Positions 47,151 through 57,960 of a DNA stretch of 64,000 bases are shown here, piece by piece. How positions within the stretch are numbered: position 1 is the stretch's first letter; each line of letters starts with the position of its first letter. Source of the stretch: Coenobita brevimanus (taxonomy: Eukaryota; Arthropoda; Malacostraca; Decapoda; Coenobitidae); the NCBI GenBank assembly GCA_032717465.1, contig CM064690.1:29398153-29462152 (forward strand), written 5' to 3'. The notes beneath the pieces were generated by a model, which was given only the letters and a program-made list of their open reading frames with translations, was not told the origin of the DNA and ran no database searches. Position numbers and translations under genes: made by a program.

Positions 47151-47359
47151 TGGGTTTTTCAGTCTGGTTATGTATTGTGTGCATTATTTTTGTTATTTCC
47201 AGATGTTATTTAGGGCAGGAGAGACTTTTCAAACTGGAGGGGTTATGTACAGCCTTCATTAATCCCTTCAGTACTAGAGATCTTTCCTACGCTGAACCCA
47301 ACCATTTGGATGTGGCAGGAATAAAACAGTAAAAGATGCCATCAGACTGAAAAGGTTAA
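47151..47359. mobile_element. Family C fold-back element
   Basis: Left TTTTTCAGTCTGGTTATGTA and right GCCATCAGACTGAAAAGGTTAA. The full palindrome is readable on both arms. Confidence 0.8.
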
Positions 47360-48009
47360 ACTTCAAGTCGAAAATGCAGTAAGCTGAGATTTTATTGGGC
47401 TGTGACTTGACTTTAGGCATGTTAGTGGAACCTCATCCTTTGACAAAAAATAGGTGTTGCTATAGCTGGTTTGTTTTTGCCTGACAGAATTGGGCCACTT
47501 CCACGACTTGTGTGTTGTGGTTGCATGAAGATCAGCAAGCCTTAGTTAAGAGGTAGGAAAGAGTATCCTTGGTTACTAGTTAAATTAACACTTCAATCTG
47601 ACTACACTCAGCCATTATCAGAGCTGAAAGGTGAAAGGGGTTAGGGATTTTTGCCAGATCAAATCAAGTGTGATGTAATTCTGCAGTCCATGCTAATAGT
47701 GGGTTTATCATAAGTGCATCTGACAGACATGGTACCTTGTGATTTATGTACAGTATATGGTACGGTACACACCTGAAGGCAATAATTGATAAGCTCTTGA
47801 GCAGGCAAAACCAAGGCAAACTAACTTGTCATTCACTCTAACCCCCAAGAAAAATGCCCAAAGAGGATGAAAGTAAGGCTGAGTTCACAGTGAGATGATA
47901 CAACAGAAACTGGAAATTCATACACATCACTAGCTTATCGGTTTGTCTGCAGGGAGACTACGATTATTGCTTTTGTATGCGCAGTGAAATACTAAAGTTT
48001 GTTTGCCTC
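47360..48009. other. Intergenic sequence, no gene seen
   Basis: Plain AT-balanced sequence without repeats that I can place. Confidence 0.5.
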
Positions 48010-48146
48010 ACATCTTTTTCATCGATGGATTCACAAATGTCTGCATGTGATGTAATGGACTGAGGTACAAACTGTCATTCATCTGTGGGTGGAAATATGC
48101 ACCTTGTCCATTATGAAATTCAAGATCCATCGATGAGAAAGATGTA
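48010..48146. repeat. Short fold-back sequence
   Basis: ACATCTTTTTCATCGATGGAT at the left (21 bp, one mismatch) pairs with ATCCATCGATGAGAAAGATG at the right. GATGTAATGGA and TCCATTATG lie symmetrically inside. It is a single-copy inverted repeat in this window and unrelated to families A-C by eye. Confidence 0.65.
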
Positions 48147-49491
48147 CAATTCTGTACTGTAAAGGGAAATGAACAGACTTTAGCATTTGACTGTACATAT
48201 AAATTCTGATGTCCCTCCATTAAGTTTATTTGAAGAGGGAGGTGCCATGGTCCCAAACAGGGGCTGCTTTGCAAGTTTCAAGAGTATCGTCATCATGAGA
48301 ACTGTACTCTTTCCCCCCCTCCCCCCCACTTCATGGAAGCCACTATAACGTGTATTTAGAGACTGCAGTGTAAGAGATATGACAATTCCACTGTTTGGCT
48401 TTGGCTTACAATGGTGAAGTTTACACAACAGCAGCATATGTCTGCTTTATGTTGGGTTTGGTCCCCTGAGAAATCCTACACAAACTGACCAAAACAGTGG
48501 TCTTATAAGCAGATACCAGTCAGTAACAATATAAAGACTATGTATAGTTCTTATGTAATATCACTTCAAAAGCTGCTCAGGTAGCAAAATTCTGTGGAAA
48601 TTAGTCATCCATTTCACTGAGCTGAAAGAATTACGTGAAGAGAAAAATTGTAACCAGGAAATTAACATCACACAGTAAAAGGATGTAAATAAATAGACAA
48701 AGTTTAGAAATACTACACACTGTCATGTAAGAAAAATGGTACCTTGTGAAACTTCCATATCATCACATTTGGCATTAAAAAATGATCAGAATGATTTTTT
48801 TTAAAGTGGAACTGTCTTATTACTTTTACCGCAGGTTTTCCAACCTTCATCCACTAAATGCTTCTTCCCTTCAAAGGTGGATCAGTAATGACAGGTTATT
48901 GTGGATTATATGCAGTTTGTAGCATTATTTAAATTATTTTTCTAAGGGGGAAAATCCTCATCTACAGTATTGCTACGTAATTCCATTCCTCTCTGTATAC
49001 CACAAAGAGTTGCACAATTCTATCGCTGTTTGTACCAACTTGGATATTTCTGCTTGAGCTCCGAGTGTGTGGCTGTGCGTCTCCTATTAGTAAATTTTCT
49101 CCCGTGCCTCTCCGCAAAAGATCAAGTTGTCGGAAGGAGATAAACACAGTGCAACTTTATATAGACTTTCTTTGTGGTTCCTGCTAATGTGATCGGAAGA
49201 AGTGGTTCCGGATGGCTGTGTTTGAGCTAAGGCCTCTAGATAAAAGCTTGCTGTTTTGTAATTCACTAGCAATTTCTGTGCAAGGTTTCCCTAACATCCT
49301 TATGCAACCTTAAACTCCAGTGACTTTGGATTTACTGTACACACCGAAAGCACACTGTAGGAAGAAGTAAATGGTATCACTGTATATTTCTAGTACCATG
49401 TATATAGTGCTTTATGTGCTGATCCTGAATGATTGATATTTAAAGTTGCTGAAGGATTTATGAATCCCATGGATAGCATAATATAAACGAA

Positions 49492-49493
<2 letters not shown>
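48147..49493. other. Intergenic sequence, no gene seen
   Basis: No exon-like segment or repeat family was recognised. Confidence 0.5.
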
Positions 49494-49563
<70 letters not shown>

Positions 49564-49570
49564 TATATAT
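49494..49570. repeat. (TA)n microsatellite
   Basis: About 32 uninterrupted TA units, then a CACAG break and a short TA run. Confidence 0.97.
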
Positions 49571-50324
49571 ATCTTGGTAATAAAAAGCTTGGTGTAGCCT
49601 GTCACGAGTATTGTAACAACACCTCACGCAAAGACTGGTTGTACAGCAAGCCTAAATAAATACAGTTCAGTATACTGTACTCTCATAACATTTAGATATC
49701 ACTGGGATTGGTACATCTCTGTGAAGCTTAAAAGTTATACTATCAATTCACTAAAGCTTAGCAAGTATAAATATCAGCATTGCATCACTCTGCAAGACTT
49801 GATAGTTGTACCGTAATCATCATCATGAACAGCTTGACAGTTATAATCCTTTACTTACAAGGCTTAATGATACTACTAATCAGCTTAGCATCATTGAGAG
49901 GACAGTGGTTGCACGGTATGGCTTGCAACGTTAGAGGCCAGAGCTGACACACACGTCTACTCCCACGCACATTTACAAAAACCAAAGTTGGTGTTTTCGT
50001 CTGGTTTCTTCCTTGTTGTGTTTTCCTGTGAGACGGAGTATCAAATAAAAGTACAGCAACATGAACACCCACAAGTTTTATTTAGTAGGCCACCTCATAA
50101 TTTGGTGATTGGTGATAGAGCTCTTGAGGTAGAATGGTCTGTGGATTTGCCTATTCACTATGTTTAGAGTCCTAGAGGTGACAAGGGTGTTATATCGAAA
50201 AATATTACCGGGGGAGTATGGTGGTCCCCTACTCCAAAATGTTCTGGACAATGATAGTCAAGCCTCAGGCCCCTATGCTTCAAAGAGGACACAATGGAAC
50301 TGATGGGTGCTGTTTACCTACTTA
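49571..50324. other. Intergenic sequence, no gene seen
   Basis: No gene or repeat recognised. Confidence 0.5.
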
Positions 50325-50512
50325 ACCCCTTCATCACAATGATGATGTCTGTTTATTCCTGCCACTACCAGTCAATTTTATTCATCCTACAAGAGCCTTG
50401 TGGCAGTGAATGAATTAATGAAGGCTGTATCTAACTCCTGTTTGAAGCGATTATCAGAGGATGAATCAACTCACCAGGAGGAAATGCGTACTTTGTGCTG
50501 ATTGAGTTAATG
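50325..50512. mobile_element. Family C element, rightmost copy in the window
   Basis: Left CTTAACCCCTTCATCACAAT; right GTGCTGATTGAGTTAATG. TTAA is present on both sides. Confidence 0.75.
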
Positions 50513-51444
50513 CGTCCCCACGAAGAACTCACAGACTGGGCAACAGATTCTTATACAACATACGTCTAGGTATCTCACTGTTATTGGTGAGAACACAGGC
50601 AACATTGGTAGGTACTTGAAAAATGTGGTGGACAAGGGGTTGCAAAGTCTAATTATGGGGTGACCCACGGAGAGTTCTTTAGGGGGCCTGTGGGATTTCC
50701 CCCTCAAATTTGTGGTGGCCAGCATATTTCATATTTCAGGGCCTCAGCCACCCTCCGGCTACACCAGTAATGAGTACCGGTAGACTTTGAGGACCAAGTA
50801 GTGGCTCACACAGTTTCAGATCTTATAATTATCCCTGAGTTCCAAGAGTTGCTGGGAAGTATTTGGTAAAAAAAAAAAAAAAAAAAAAAAATGCTGTACA
50901 GTACTAAACTATGGCCAACCCCGGTATAGAGATTCCATAACAAGAACTGTTGTCACGTAATATGATCACTTTATTATAATCTGTCAACAGACAGATAAGG
51001 CATGTCATTCATTATGTTGCAGTACAGAATATAAGGTTTACTTATATCAGGGGATGAAGGGTGACAGAAAAGTTGGAAAAAGAAAAGCTTAGAAGAGGAA
51101 GGAGGACAGGGGCTCCCCACCACCTCGACTATGACGTATGGAAGAAAAAGATGGGTGGGAGGGTGGGGGGATAAGGATGGGGTTGGCGGGGATAAGGATG
51201 GGGTTGGCGGGGATAACTATGGGGTGCGGAGGGAAAGGGGAGAGGGTGAGGGGGAAGACGATGAGGTGAGGAAGGAAGGGGGAAGGAGGGTAGGGAGGAA
51301 AAGCAGAGCAGGGGGACTGTGAGGATGTCGAAAGGAGAGGGAATCAGAAGAGAAGGACGAGGTAAAGGACCAGATAACATCCATACATCTGCCATACGCT
51401 ACACACAGACGACAGATGTGACAACCTTGCGTATGTACCGTATA
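50513..51444. other. Intergenic sequence with a G-rich minisatellite
   Basis: A26 run at 50867-50893. 51165-51225 is a 21-bp unit (GGGGATAAGGATGGGGTTGG) in about three copies inside a G-rich stretch to 51300. No gene seen. Confidence 0.75.
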
Positions 51445-51634
51445 CTTTTCTCTAACTTGGTGTATGGTTGACACTTCTCCATCTTGCATGCTGAGTTGCA
51501 AAAAGAGATTCACACACCAAACTAGTGCAAGACAAAATGACGTGCCACGGTTGTAGAGCTGTAATATTGTCTTTGTGCCACTGAACTACATGAAATAAGA
51601 TATAAAAGGACGAAAATCTGGGTTATGACGTATG
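51445..51634 (-). mobile_element. Family A MITE-like element
   Basis: CTTTTCTCTAACTTGG at the left, CATCTTGCATGCTGAGTTGC, CTTTGTGCCACTGAACTACA, and GACGAAAATCTGGGTTATGA at the right. Confidence 0.65.
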
Positions 51635-52088
51635 AACAATTATCATCTGGAAGAATTACGGTTCGTGGTTTGCCTATGTCTACGGTGGTCAGAACTTGAG
51701 TCTGGGAATGCATGAAACCCTGGGTCGAACTCTGGGCCGTGTTAGAACGTCAATTAATGCCATTGTATAACGTAACGCACAAATATTTTAGTGCACAACC
51801 CCGTAATGTTTCGCGCTAATGAACGAAAATGCTTGGTTTCACGGACATTAAAAAAAGAAAGAAAAAAAAAAAAGTGCTGATCAAGAAACGTGTGAAGCTA
51901 CTTCGTACATGAGGAATGACCTAACGATTATGATGACAGGGATGTCTGTAGAATATGATTGTTGAATATTTTTCCAGTAAAAAAGAAAAAAAAACGATGC
52001 TTGGCTTTCGGAGTATACCTCACGTAAAGATTGGTTGGACGCCAGTGCAAATCTTTGAAGTTTAATATCCACAGCACACACAGCAGTT
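51635..52088. other. Intergenic sequence, no gene seen
   Basis: Only A-rich tracts at 51850-51872 and 51979-51993 stand out. Confidence 0.5.
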
Positions 52089-52242
52089 TGGGAGATAACG
52101 AAGCACCTCTTCCGTAGTAATTAATGCAAACTGTGTCGATGCTCAAACTATATAAATATGCAAAAATTAGTTATGTGATATGCCAAATTACTCGCTAAGG
52201 AAGAGGTTCTACGAAGTCTCCAACACCACCTACAGATCAAGC
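52089..52242. mobile_element. Family B element, short form
   Basis: GATAACGAAGCACCTCTTCC and GCTAAGGAAGAGGTTCTACG, then AAGTCTCCAACACCACCTAC, are inverted arms. The centre is reduced to about 60 bp. Confidence 0.7.
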
Positions 52243-52479
52243 ACAAACTGTTGCTGATCCTCGGTAAGGATAACAATGCATAGGGCATTTTTGTCAAGGC
52301 AACTTACGTGAGTTACCAGGATAAGCATACAGACCTAAGGACAAAGCATTAAATAAATTTGTAAATAAATAAATACATAAAACTCAACAAAAACGATAAC
52401 ATAAATGCACACATAAACTTGGAAGAAAACTACAAAATCGAAAACATGAGCAAGCCCGTACTCAGATCGCATTCACATA

Positions 52480-53010
52480 AGGGCGGCTTGCGTGGATAAC
52501 TCGAAATATACCGGGGAAGGGGAGAAATTAACTTGCATTGCGTGGAAGTGGTTTATGTAATCACTACAGCCATGCCTTTACGTGACTAAATAAAGGCGTT
52601 TTATGTAATGCTGTCATCAGTTACTTTATGTACTGTACGTATAAGTGGAATTAAGAAAGGGGGAAAGGAGGTGACGCGCAACTCCTACGAACACAACTCG
52701 AAATCCTGAGCAAGGGCTTGCTTGCGTGGACATCTTTCCTTACCTTACCGTCTCCATCAGGTTGCATCGGCCCCCTCGTTGACTCCTCAGCTTCTTGGCG
52801 ACTTCAACGATGCACACACACTCGAAGAAATGATCGCAACACCGTAAATAAGGCCGCATAATAAGCAGGACGCGGACAAGCGACCCACACTCGTAAGTGG
52901 CAACTCATAAGTGCTGGGGTCCACACGAGTTACCGCACGGCACGCCATATCTCACGCTTGGCCGATCTTTAATTTTGGCGTGTGGGCTTGCGAAATCCAG
53001 CCTATATATC
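52480..53010. promoter_or_regulatory. CpG-richer segment, possible promoter or first exon on the minus strand
   Basis: CpG dinucleotides are visibly denser here than in the surrounding 20 kb (for example GACGCGGACAAGCGACC at 52868 on). On the minus strand, an ATG near 52773 reads six codons into GACG and then GTAAGGTAAGG, a donor-like site at about 52756. No downstream exon was found. This is a suggestion from composition and one splice-like motif only. Confidence 0.2.
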
Positions 53011-53419
53011 TTAGTAAGGAGTTCTCCGGGCATCTTTAACTATATAGCACAACGGACTATCACTTCTGCCATTGCCTACGTAGGTTCAAGTCGTCTTGTA
53101 TATGAAAATAGTGAAAGCTATTTTAAAGCGCGGAAAAATTTGGCTGGCGTAAGTGGGAGCCTCTGCTGGTGACGCTGGCACGATATCCTCAAAAGTTATA
53201 ACATCACATTATGAAACTTCTCACAGGACCACCAACTAAAGCTGCATATTAAACCATGATAATTTTCTGTGTGTTACTTGTAAATATCAAAGCTTTCAAG
53301 CATCTTTCCGTTGATTATATATTTTTCCTGTTGCATGTCTGTCCTTACTGTTGTATATTGTGTCATTTTAATATGGCCATTATATGCATGTGTCCACACG
53401 TGCTCACATTAGTGGACAC

Positions 53420-53612
53420 TTGTCAACATTTGTTGGAAGATGATAACCTAGATGGTATTCTTATGCGTCATCCACACTTTGGTGGGCGTTAATTTGTTAT
53501 AGACAGCGTGTCCTGCGTGGCACGGGCCCCTGTACTCACCTCACATATGGTAGCATGGCACTGTAATAGGTTTGTCGCCTTCGGGCGTAATAAATTAATC
53601 AAATCAAATCCT
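53420..53612 (+). mobile_element. Retroposon 3' tail with UUCG hairpin
   Basis: CGCCTTCGGGCG (53576-53587) is a perfect stem with a TTCG loop, followed at once by an AATAAATTAATCAAATCAAATC tail. A terminal hairpin before an A/T-rich repeat tail is characteristic of LINE or SINE 3' ends recognised by the reverse transcriptase. CATCCACACTTTGGT upstream resembles CATCCACACTTCGGT in the SINE at 29.75 kb. Confidence 0.45.
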
Positions 53613-54235
53613 CATTAGCGACTTACTTTGCATATTGGACTTAGGATGCGACATACGACCTCTAGTGTTTAGATACCGAAGCAGATGATAGCCTACAGGT
53701 GGGAGATGGTGCCTTCGTAGTTCCTCTGCATTGACGATTCATTTTCCTTACGAGACCTGAACATACGACCTCCGCTCCTTGGATATCGATGCAGAGTCGA
53801 CCACAATAAACGATCTTTGCCGATACAGTTGCCTGTCTGGGTAAAGGTGGTGGTGACGTGACGATTCAGAGATGATGAGGCCAAGGTCATCTAAGGAGGA
53901 TATTAGTTTTATTTCAGATGTTGGCCGGATCCTTGGGACTACCGCAGGGGCTACCACACGAAGGCTACGCCTCCTCATGGTATGTTGTGGTGTTTTGCTT
54001 TTTTACTGGATGTCCCAGTTTTTTAGGTATTTAAGCGTTACTTTTGTGTGCATTTGATAGCACGTATGACACTGGAGGTTTGATTTGACTAGGAAGCAAG
54101 TAGACTCATTCGTAGCAAAGGCAAGAGGATTTCTACAAGTACGATTCTGTAAATGGGAGTGGCCCAGTTCCCCTTGGTGAAAATGCAGGTAGTTTATGTA
54201 AGCTTTATTACCGATATCGTTACTTACAGCCTGGC
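53613..54235. other. Unplaced sequence before the minisatellite
   Basis: An ACATACGACCTC...TTAGATACCGA.GCAGA block at about 53650-53690 recurs at 53760-53795. Open frames exist on both strands at 53748-54057, but no family was recognised. Confidence 0.4.
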
Positions 54236-56062
54236 GTGGTAGTCCCTGTAGTCCCCATAGTGATAGTCCCCGTTGATAGCCCCCTGGCGGATAGTCCCCG
54301 TTGACAGCCCGCGCGACGGTGATAGTCCCCGTTGACAGCCCGCGCGACGGTGATAGTCCCCGTTGACAGCCCGCGCGACGGTGATAGTCCCCGTTGACAG
54401 CCCGCGCGACGGTGATAGTCCCACGGTAGTTGATAGTCCACAGCCCTGTGGTTGATAGCCAGTAGCCCCCACCCCATCGCGGTGTGATAGCCCGTAGCCC
54501 CACCCCATCGCGGTGTGATAGCCCGTAGCCCCCACCCCATCGCGGTGTGATAGCCCGTAGCCCCCACCCCATCGCGGTGTGATAGCCCGTAGCCCCCACC
54601 CCATCGCGGTGTGATAGCCCGTAGCCCCCACCCCATCGCGGTGTGATAGCCCGTAGCCCCACCCCCCCGCGGTGTGATAGCCCGTAGCCCCCCCCCCATC
54701 GCGGTGTGATAGCCCGTCGCCCCCACCCCATCGCGGTGTGATAGCCCGTAGCCCCCACCCCATCGCGGTGTGATAGCCCGTAGCCCCCACCCCATCGCGG
54801 TGTGATAGCCCGTAGCCCCCACCCCCCCGCGGTGTGATAGCCCATAGCCCCACACCCCCCCCGCGGTGTGATAGCCCATAGCCCCACACCCCCCCCGCGG
54901 TGTGATAGCCCATAGCCCCACACCCCCCCCGCGGTGTGATAGCCCATAGCCCCACACCCCCCCCGCGGTGTGATAGCCCATAGCATAGCCCCGCCCCCCC
55001 CCCCCCGCGGTGTGATAGCCCATAGCATAGCCTCCACCCACCCCCCCGCGGTGTGATGGCCCATAGCATAGCCTCCACCCACCCCCCCGCGGTGTGATGG
55101 CCCATAGCATAGCCTCCACCCCCCCCAGTGTGATGGCCCATAGCATAGCCTTCACCCCCCCCCCAGTGTGATGGCCCATAGCATAGCCTCCACCCCCCCA
55201 GTGTGATGGCCCATAGCATAGCCTCCACCCCCCCACGTGTGATGGCCCATAGCATAGCCTCCCCCCCCCCCCAGTGTGATGGCCCATAGCATAGCCTACA
55301 CCCCCCCCCAGTGTGATGGCCCATAGCATAGCCTCCACCCCCCTCCCAGTGTGATGGCCCATAGCATAGCCTCCACCCCCCTCCCAGTGTGATGGCCCAT
55401 AGCATAGCCTCCACCCCCCCAGTGTGATGGCCCATAGCATAGCCTCCACCCCCCCCCAGTGTGATGGCCCATAGTATAGCCTCCACCCCCCCCCAGTGTG
55501 ATGGCCCATAGCATAGCCTCCACCCCCCCCAGTGTGATGGCCCATAGCATAGCCTCCACCCCCCCCCAGTGTGATGGCCCATAGCATAGCCTCCACCCCC
55601 CCCCAGTGTGATGGCCCATAGCATAGCCTCCACCCCCCCCCAGTGTGATGGCCCATAGCATAGCCTCCACCCCCCCCCAGTGTGATGGCCCATAGCATAG
55701 CCTCCACCCCCCCCAGTGTGATGGCCCATAGTATAGCCTCCACCCCCCCCAGTGTGATGGCCCATAGCATAGCCTCCACCCCCCAGTGTGATGGGCCATA
55801 GCATATCCTCCACCCTCCCCCCCCGTGTGATGGCCCATAGCATAGCCTCCACCCCCCCCCCCAGTGTGATGGCCCATAGCATAGCCTCCCCCCTCCCCCC
55901 CCAGTGTGATGGCCCATAGCATAGCCTCCACCCTCCCCCCCAGTGTGATGGCCCATAGCATAGCCTCCACCCTCCCCCCCAGTGTGATGGCCCACAGCCC
56001 TTGGCCCCCCCCCATGGTGAAGCCCATAACCCATCCCCCTCCCGAGGTGTGATAGCCAAGAA
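54236..56062. repeat. Compound C-rich minisatellite, about 1.8 kb
   Basis: Successive sub-arrays of related 30-36 bp units, all sharing GTGATAG(C/T)CC or GTGATGGCCC. 54236-54435: 30-bp units CGTTGACAGCCCGCGCGACG (five). 54455-54835: 32-bp units with CCCACCCCATCGCGGTGTGA (about eleven). 54836-54985: CCCCCCCGCGGTGTGATAGC units. 54986-55110: transition units with CATAGCATAGCC. 55110-55990: 34-36 bp units CAGTGTGATGGCCCATAGCA plus TAGCCTCCAC and a C run of 6-14 (about twenty-five). The G-rich minus strand stays open in three frames, giving spurious 240-618 residue proteins. Confidence 0.97.
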
Positions 56063-56089
56063 CCCTCTGCTCCCAAGGTCTGTACCTCG

Positions 56090-56272
56090 TTTACACTAAC
56101 TTGGCCAAGATTTTGGTCTTTCTGCAGTTATTTAATGTAGGTTGAAAGCAGTAAAAGACAATGCCATATTTCTCTTCTTTCCACAGCTTTTCTTCATGAC
56201 AAGGACCATATATCAGCGTTAATTTATTGTTAAAACTCTGAAGTCAAGATGGAAAGATGACAAAGTTAGAGA
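56090..56272 (+). mobile_element. Family A MITE-like element beside the minisatellite
   Basis: TTTACACTAACTTGGCCAAG at the left. TTTCTTCATGACAAGGACCA and AAGTCAAGATGGAAAGATGA inside. CAAAGTTAGAG at the right. Confidence 0.7.
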
Positions 56273-56595
56273 AGCTAACAGTCACAAGAGCTCTAGTAGT
56301 TGTAGTCTTGGCATCCTTTTTATGCTGACTTGTGAAATATTAACAGTAAATTTCATTAAGTTTTAAATCGGTATGTTATGGAGGCTTCACAGCAGACTTT
56401 CTTCACTTATTTACCTGTATTAAGACCTACTGTGGCATGCAGAAATGTCTTGTGTCAACCACCATAGTCTGAACTACTGATATATTAAGACTTTGTTAGG
56501 TTTACTAGCATAGCACCAGATGAGGTTTGATAGTGTTAAAGCTGTTTAAACAGTATAACAAGATAGCATAGACTAACTAAGCTTCTTCCCCATAG
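56273..56595. other. Sequence leading to the first exon-like block
   Basis: AT-rich; ends in a pyrimidine-rich acceptor-like CTTCTTCCCCATAG. No coding evidence. Confidence 0.4.
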
Positions 56596-56808
56596 GTTTC
56601 ATGTGCTGGCTGCTGACCCTGCTGTCCTGGCATACTACTCTGGTCTTTACCCTGCCAAATGGTGCAGAAGGACGTGCCCTGCATGGATCTGAACTACATA
56701 GAAACTCCATTGGTTTTTGTGCCTACTGCTAACCCTGTTGTGGAAAAGAATCTGCTCGTACCCCTGCGAAGTGGTTGTGCCTCTGCCAAGTGCTGTTGAG
56801 AACTAACG
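56596..56808 (+). ncRNA. Exon-like block 1 of a three-block tandem unit
   Basis: Preceded by CTTCCCCATAG and followed by AACG|GTGAGT, so both edges look like splice sites. 213 bp. The 5' segment GCTGGCTGCTGACCCTGCTG, TCCTGGCATACTA is shared with blocks 2 and 3. One frame starts at an ATG (56601) and encodes about 43 residues with a hydrophobic start (MCWLLTLLSWHTTLVFTL), resembling a signal peptide, but it ends inside the block. All frames contain stops, so a spliced non-coding RNA or a decayed duplicated exon fits as well as a gene. Function unknown. Confidence 0.25.
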
Positions 56809-56941
56809 GTGAGTGCTCTTATCCTTGTGAGGTTTAAATTTCTTGTTTATAATGCTGATTTTTAATTAAAAGTTGTTTATAAATGATATTTATTTGTATA
56901 AAAGGCCGACAGATCTGAATTAGAACACCTATACTCCGCAG

Positions 56942-57470
56942 GTGTTGTGCGTGCCTGCCGCTGACCCTGCCATCCTGGCGAACTCTGGCCTCTCCCCTGC
57001 TGAGCAATAATGAACTCTAGTCATGTCCCTACTGGAGAACTCTGGTCGCTGAAACCTCAAGGAGTGATTAGCTGGTCCTGCCCCTCCTAAGCGATGCCAG
57101 AGGATTGTGGTGGTCATACCCCTGCTGAATGATGCCTGAGGACTCTGGTGGTGGTCATACCCCTGCTGAATGATGCCTGAGGACTCTGGTGGTGGTCATA
57201 CCCCTGCTGAATGATTCCTGAGGACTCGGGTGGTGGTTGTACGCCTGCTGAATGATGCCTGAGGACTCTGGTGGTGGTGATTATGCCCCTGCAAAGTGCC
57301 ACTGAAGGGCTTCAGTGGTGGTGGTTTTGCCCCTCAGTGCTGCTGAAGGACTGTGGTGGTGGTCATGCCCCTGCAAAGTGCTGCTGAAGGATTAGTGTGG
57401 TGGTGGTGCCCCTGCCGAGTGATGCCTGAGGATTCTGGTGGTTGTCCCTTTAAGTTTTGTGGGGAACTGT
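56942..57470 (+). ncRNA. Exon-like block 2 with internal 40-bp minisatellite
   Basis: Preceded by CTATACTCCGCAG and opening GTGCCTGCCGCTGACCCTGC, CATCCTGGCGAACTCTGG, homologous to block 1. From 57100 it expands into about eight units of CCCCTGCTGAATGATGCCTG plus AGGACTCTGGTGGTGGTCAT. The right edge GGGGAACTGTTG|GCGAGT aligns with the block 1 donor but has GC for GT. The spacer between blocks 1 and 2 (133 bp) is AT-rich and intron-like. Confidence 0.25.
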
Positions 57471-57580
57471 TGGCGAGTACAGTATTCTTCCACTTAAAAG
57501 GTTTATTTGCTATAATGTTCAATAGTGATTCATATATTAAAAGCCAATTAGGATTTATACTACTATGTTTCTGCTCCATA

Positions 57581-57960
57581 GGTGTGTACCTGCTGCTGAC
57601 ACTATCCTAGCAAACAACCTGGGCTTTTCTTCTTGAGGACTGCTGAGGATTCTGGTTGTTGGTTGTGCCCTCTGGTGAAAGATGAACTGTGCCCCCTGCT
57701 GAGTGATGGCGAAGACCTCTGGTCGTGTTGGACCCCTGCCGAGTGACGGCGAAGACCTCTGGTTGTGTTGGACCCCTGCCGAGTGACGGCGAAGACCTCT
57801 GGTCGTGTTGGTCCCCTGCAGAGTGACGGCGAAGACCTCTGGTCATGTTGGCCCCCTGCCGAGTGATGAAGAACTTTCGCTGTGGTCCCCTGCTAAGTGA
57901 TGGCGAGAAACTCTGGTCAAGACCAGCGCCGAGTGATGAAGGACTCTCGTCTGCCTGCAT
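57581..57960 (+). ncRNA. Exon-like block 3 with internal 40-bp minisatellite
   Basis: Preceded by TTTCTGCTCCATAG and opening GTACCTGCTGCTGACACTAT. From 57680 it holds five units of CCCCTGCCGAGTGACGGCGA plus AGACCTCTGGTCGTGTTGG, a variant of the block 2 unit. The following sequence is T-rich and AT-rich. Minus-strand open frames (RHHSAG-like repeats) follow the 40-bp period imperfectly and are probably artefacts. Confidence 0.25.

Noticed and set aside
53748..54057. Open frames on both strands before the minisatellite
   Set aside because: Overlapping frames in opposite directions, no recognisable domain, and local sequence duplication. No basis to choose either.
54236..56062. CRISPR-like periodic array
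   Set aside because: Unit length of 30-36 bp resembles a CRISPR repeat, but there are no unique spacers, the units grade into each other, and the surrounding genome is eukaryotic.
54003..56076. Minus-strand open frames of 243-618 residues
   Set aside because: Three frames over the same interval are open because the 30-36 bp repeat unit lacks stops on that strand. The peptides are the repeat read in different registers (GYHTAGG, MLWAITLGG), and C-run length changes would shift any real frame.
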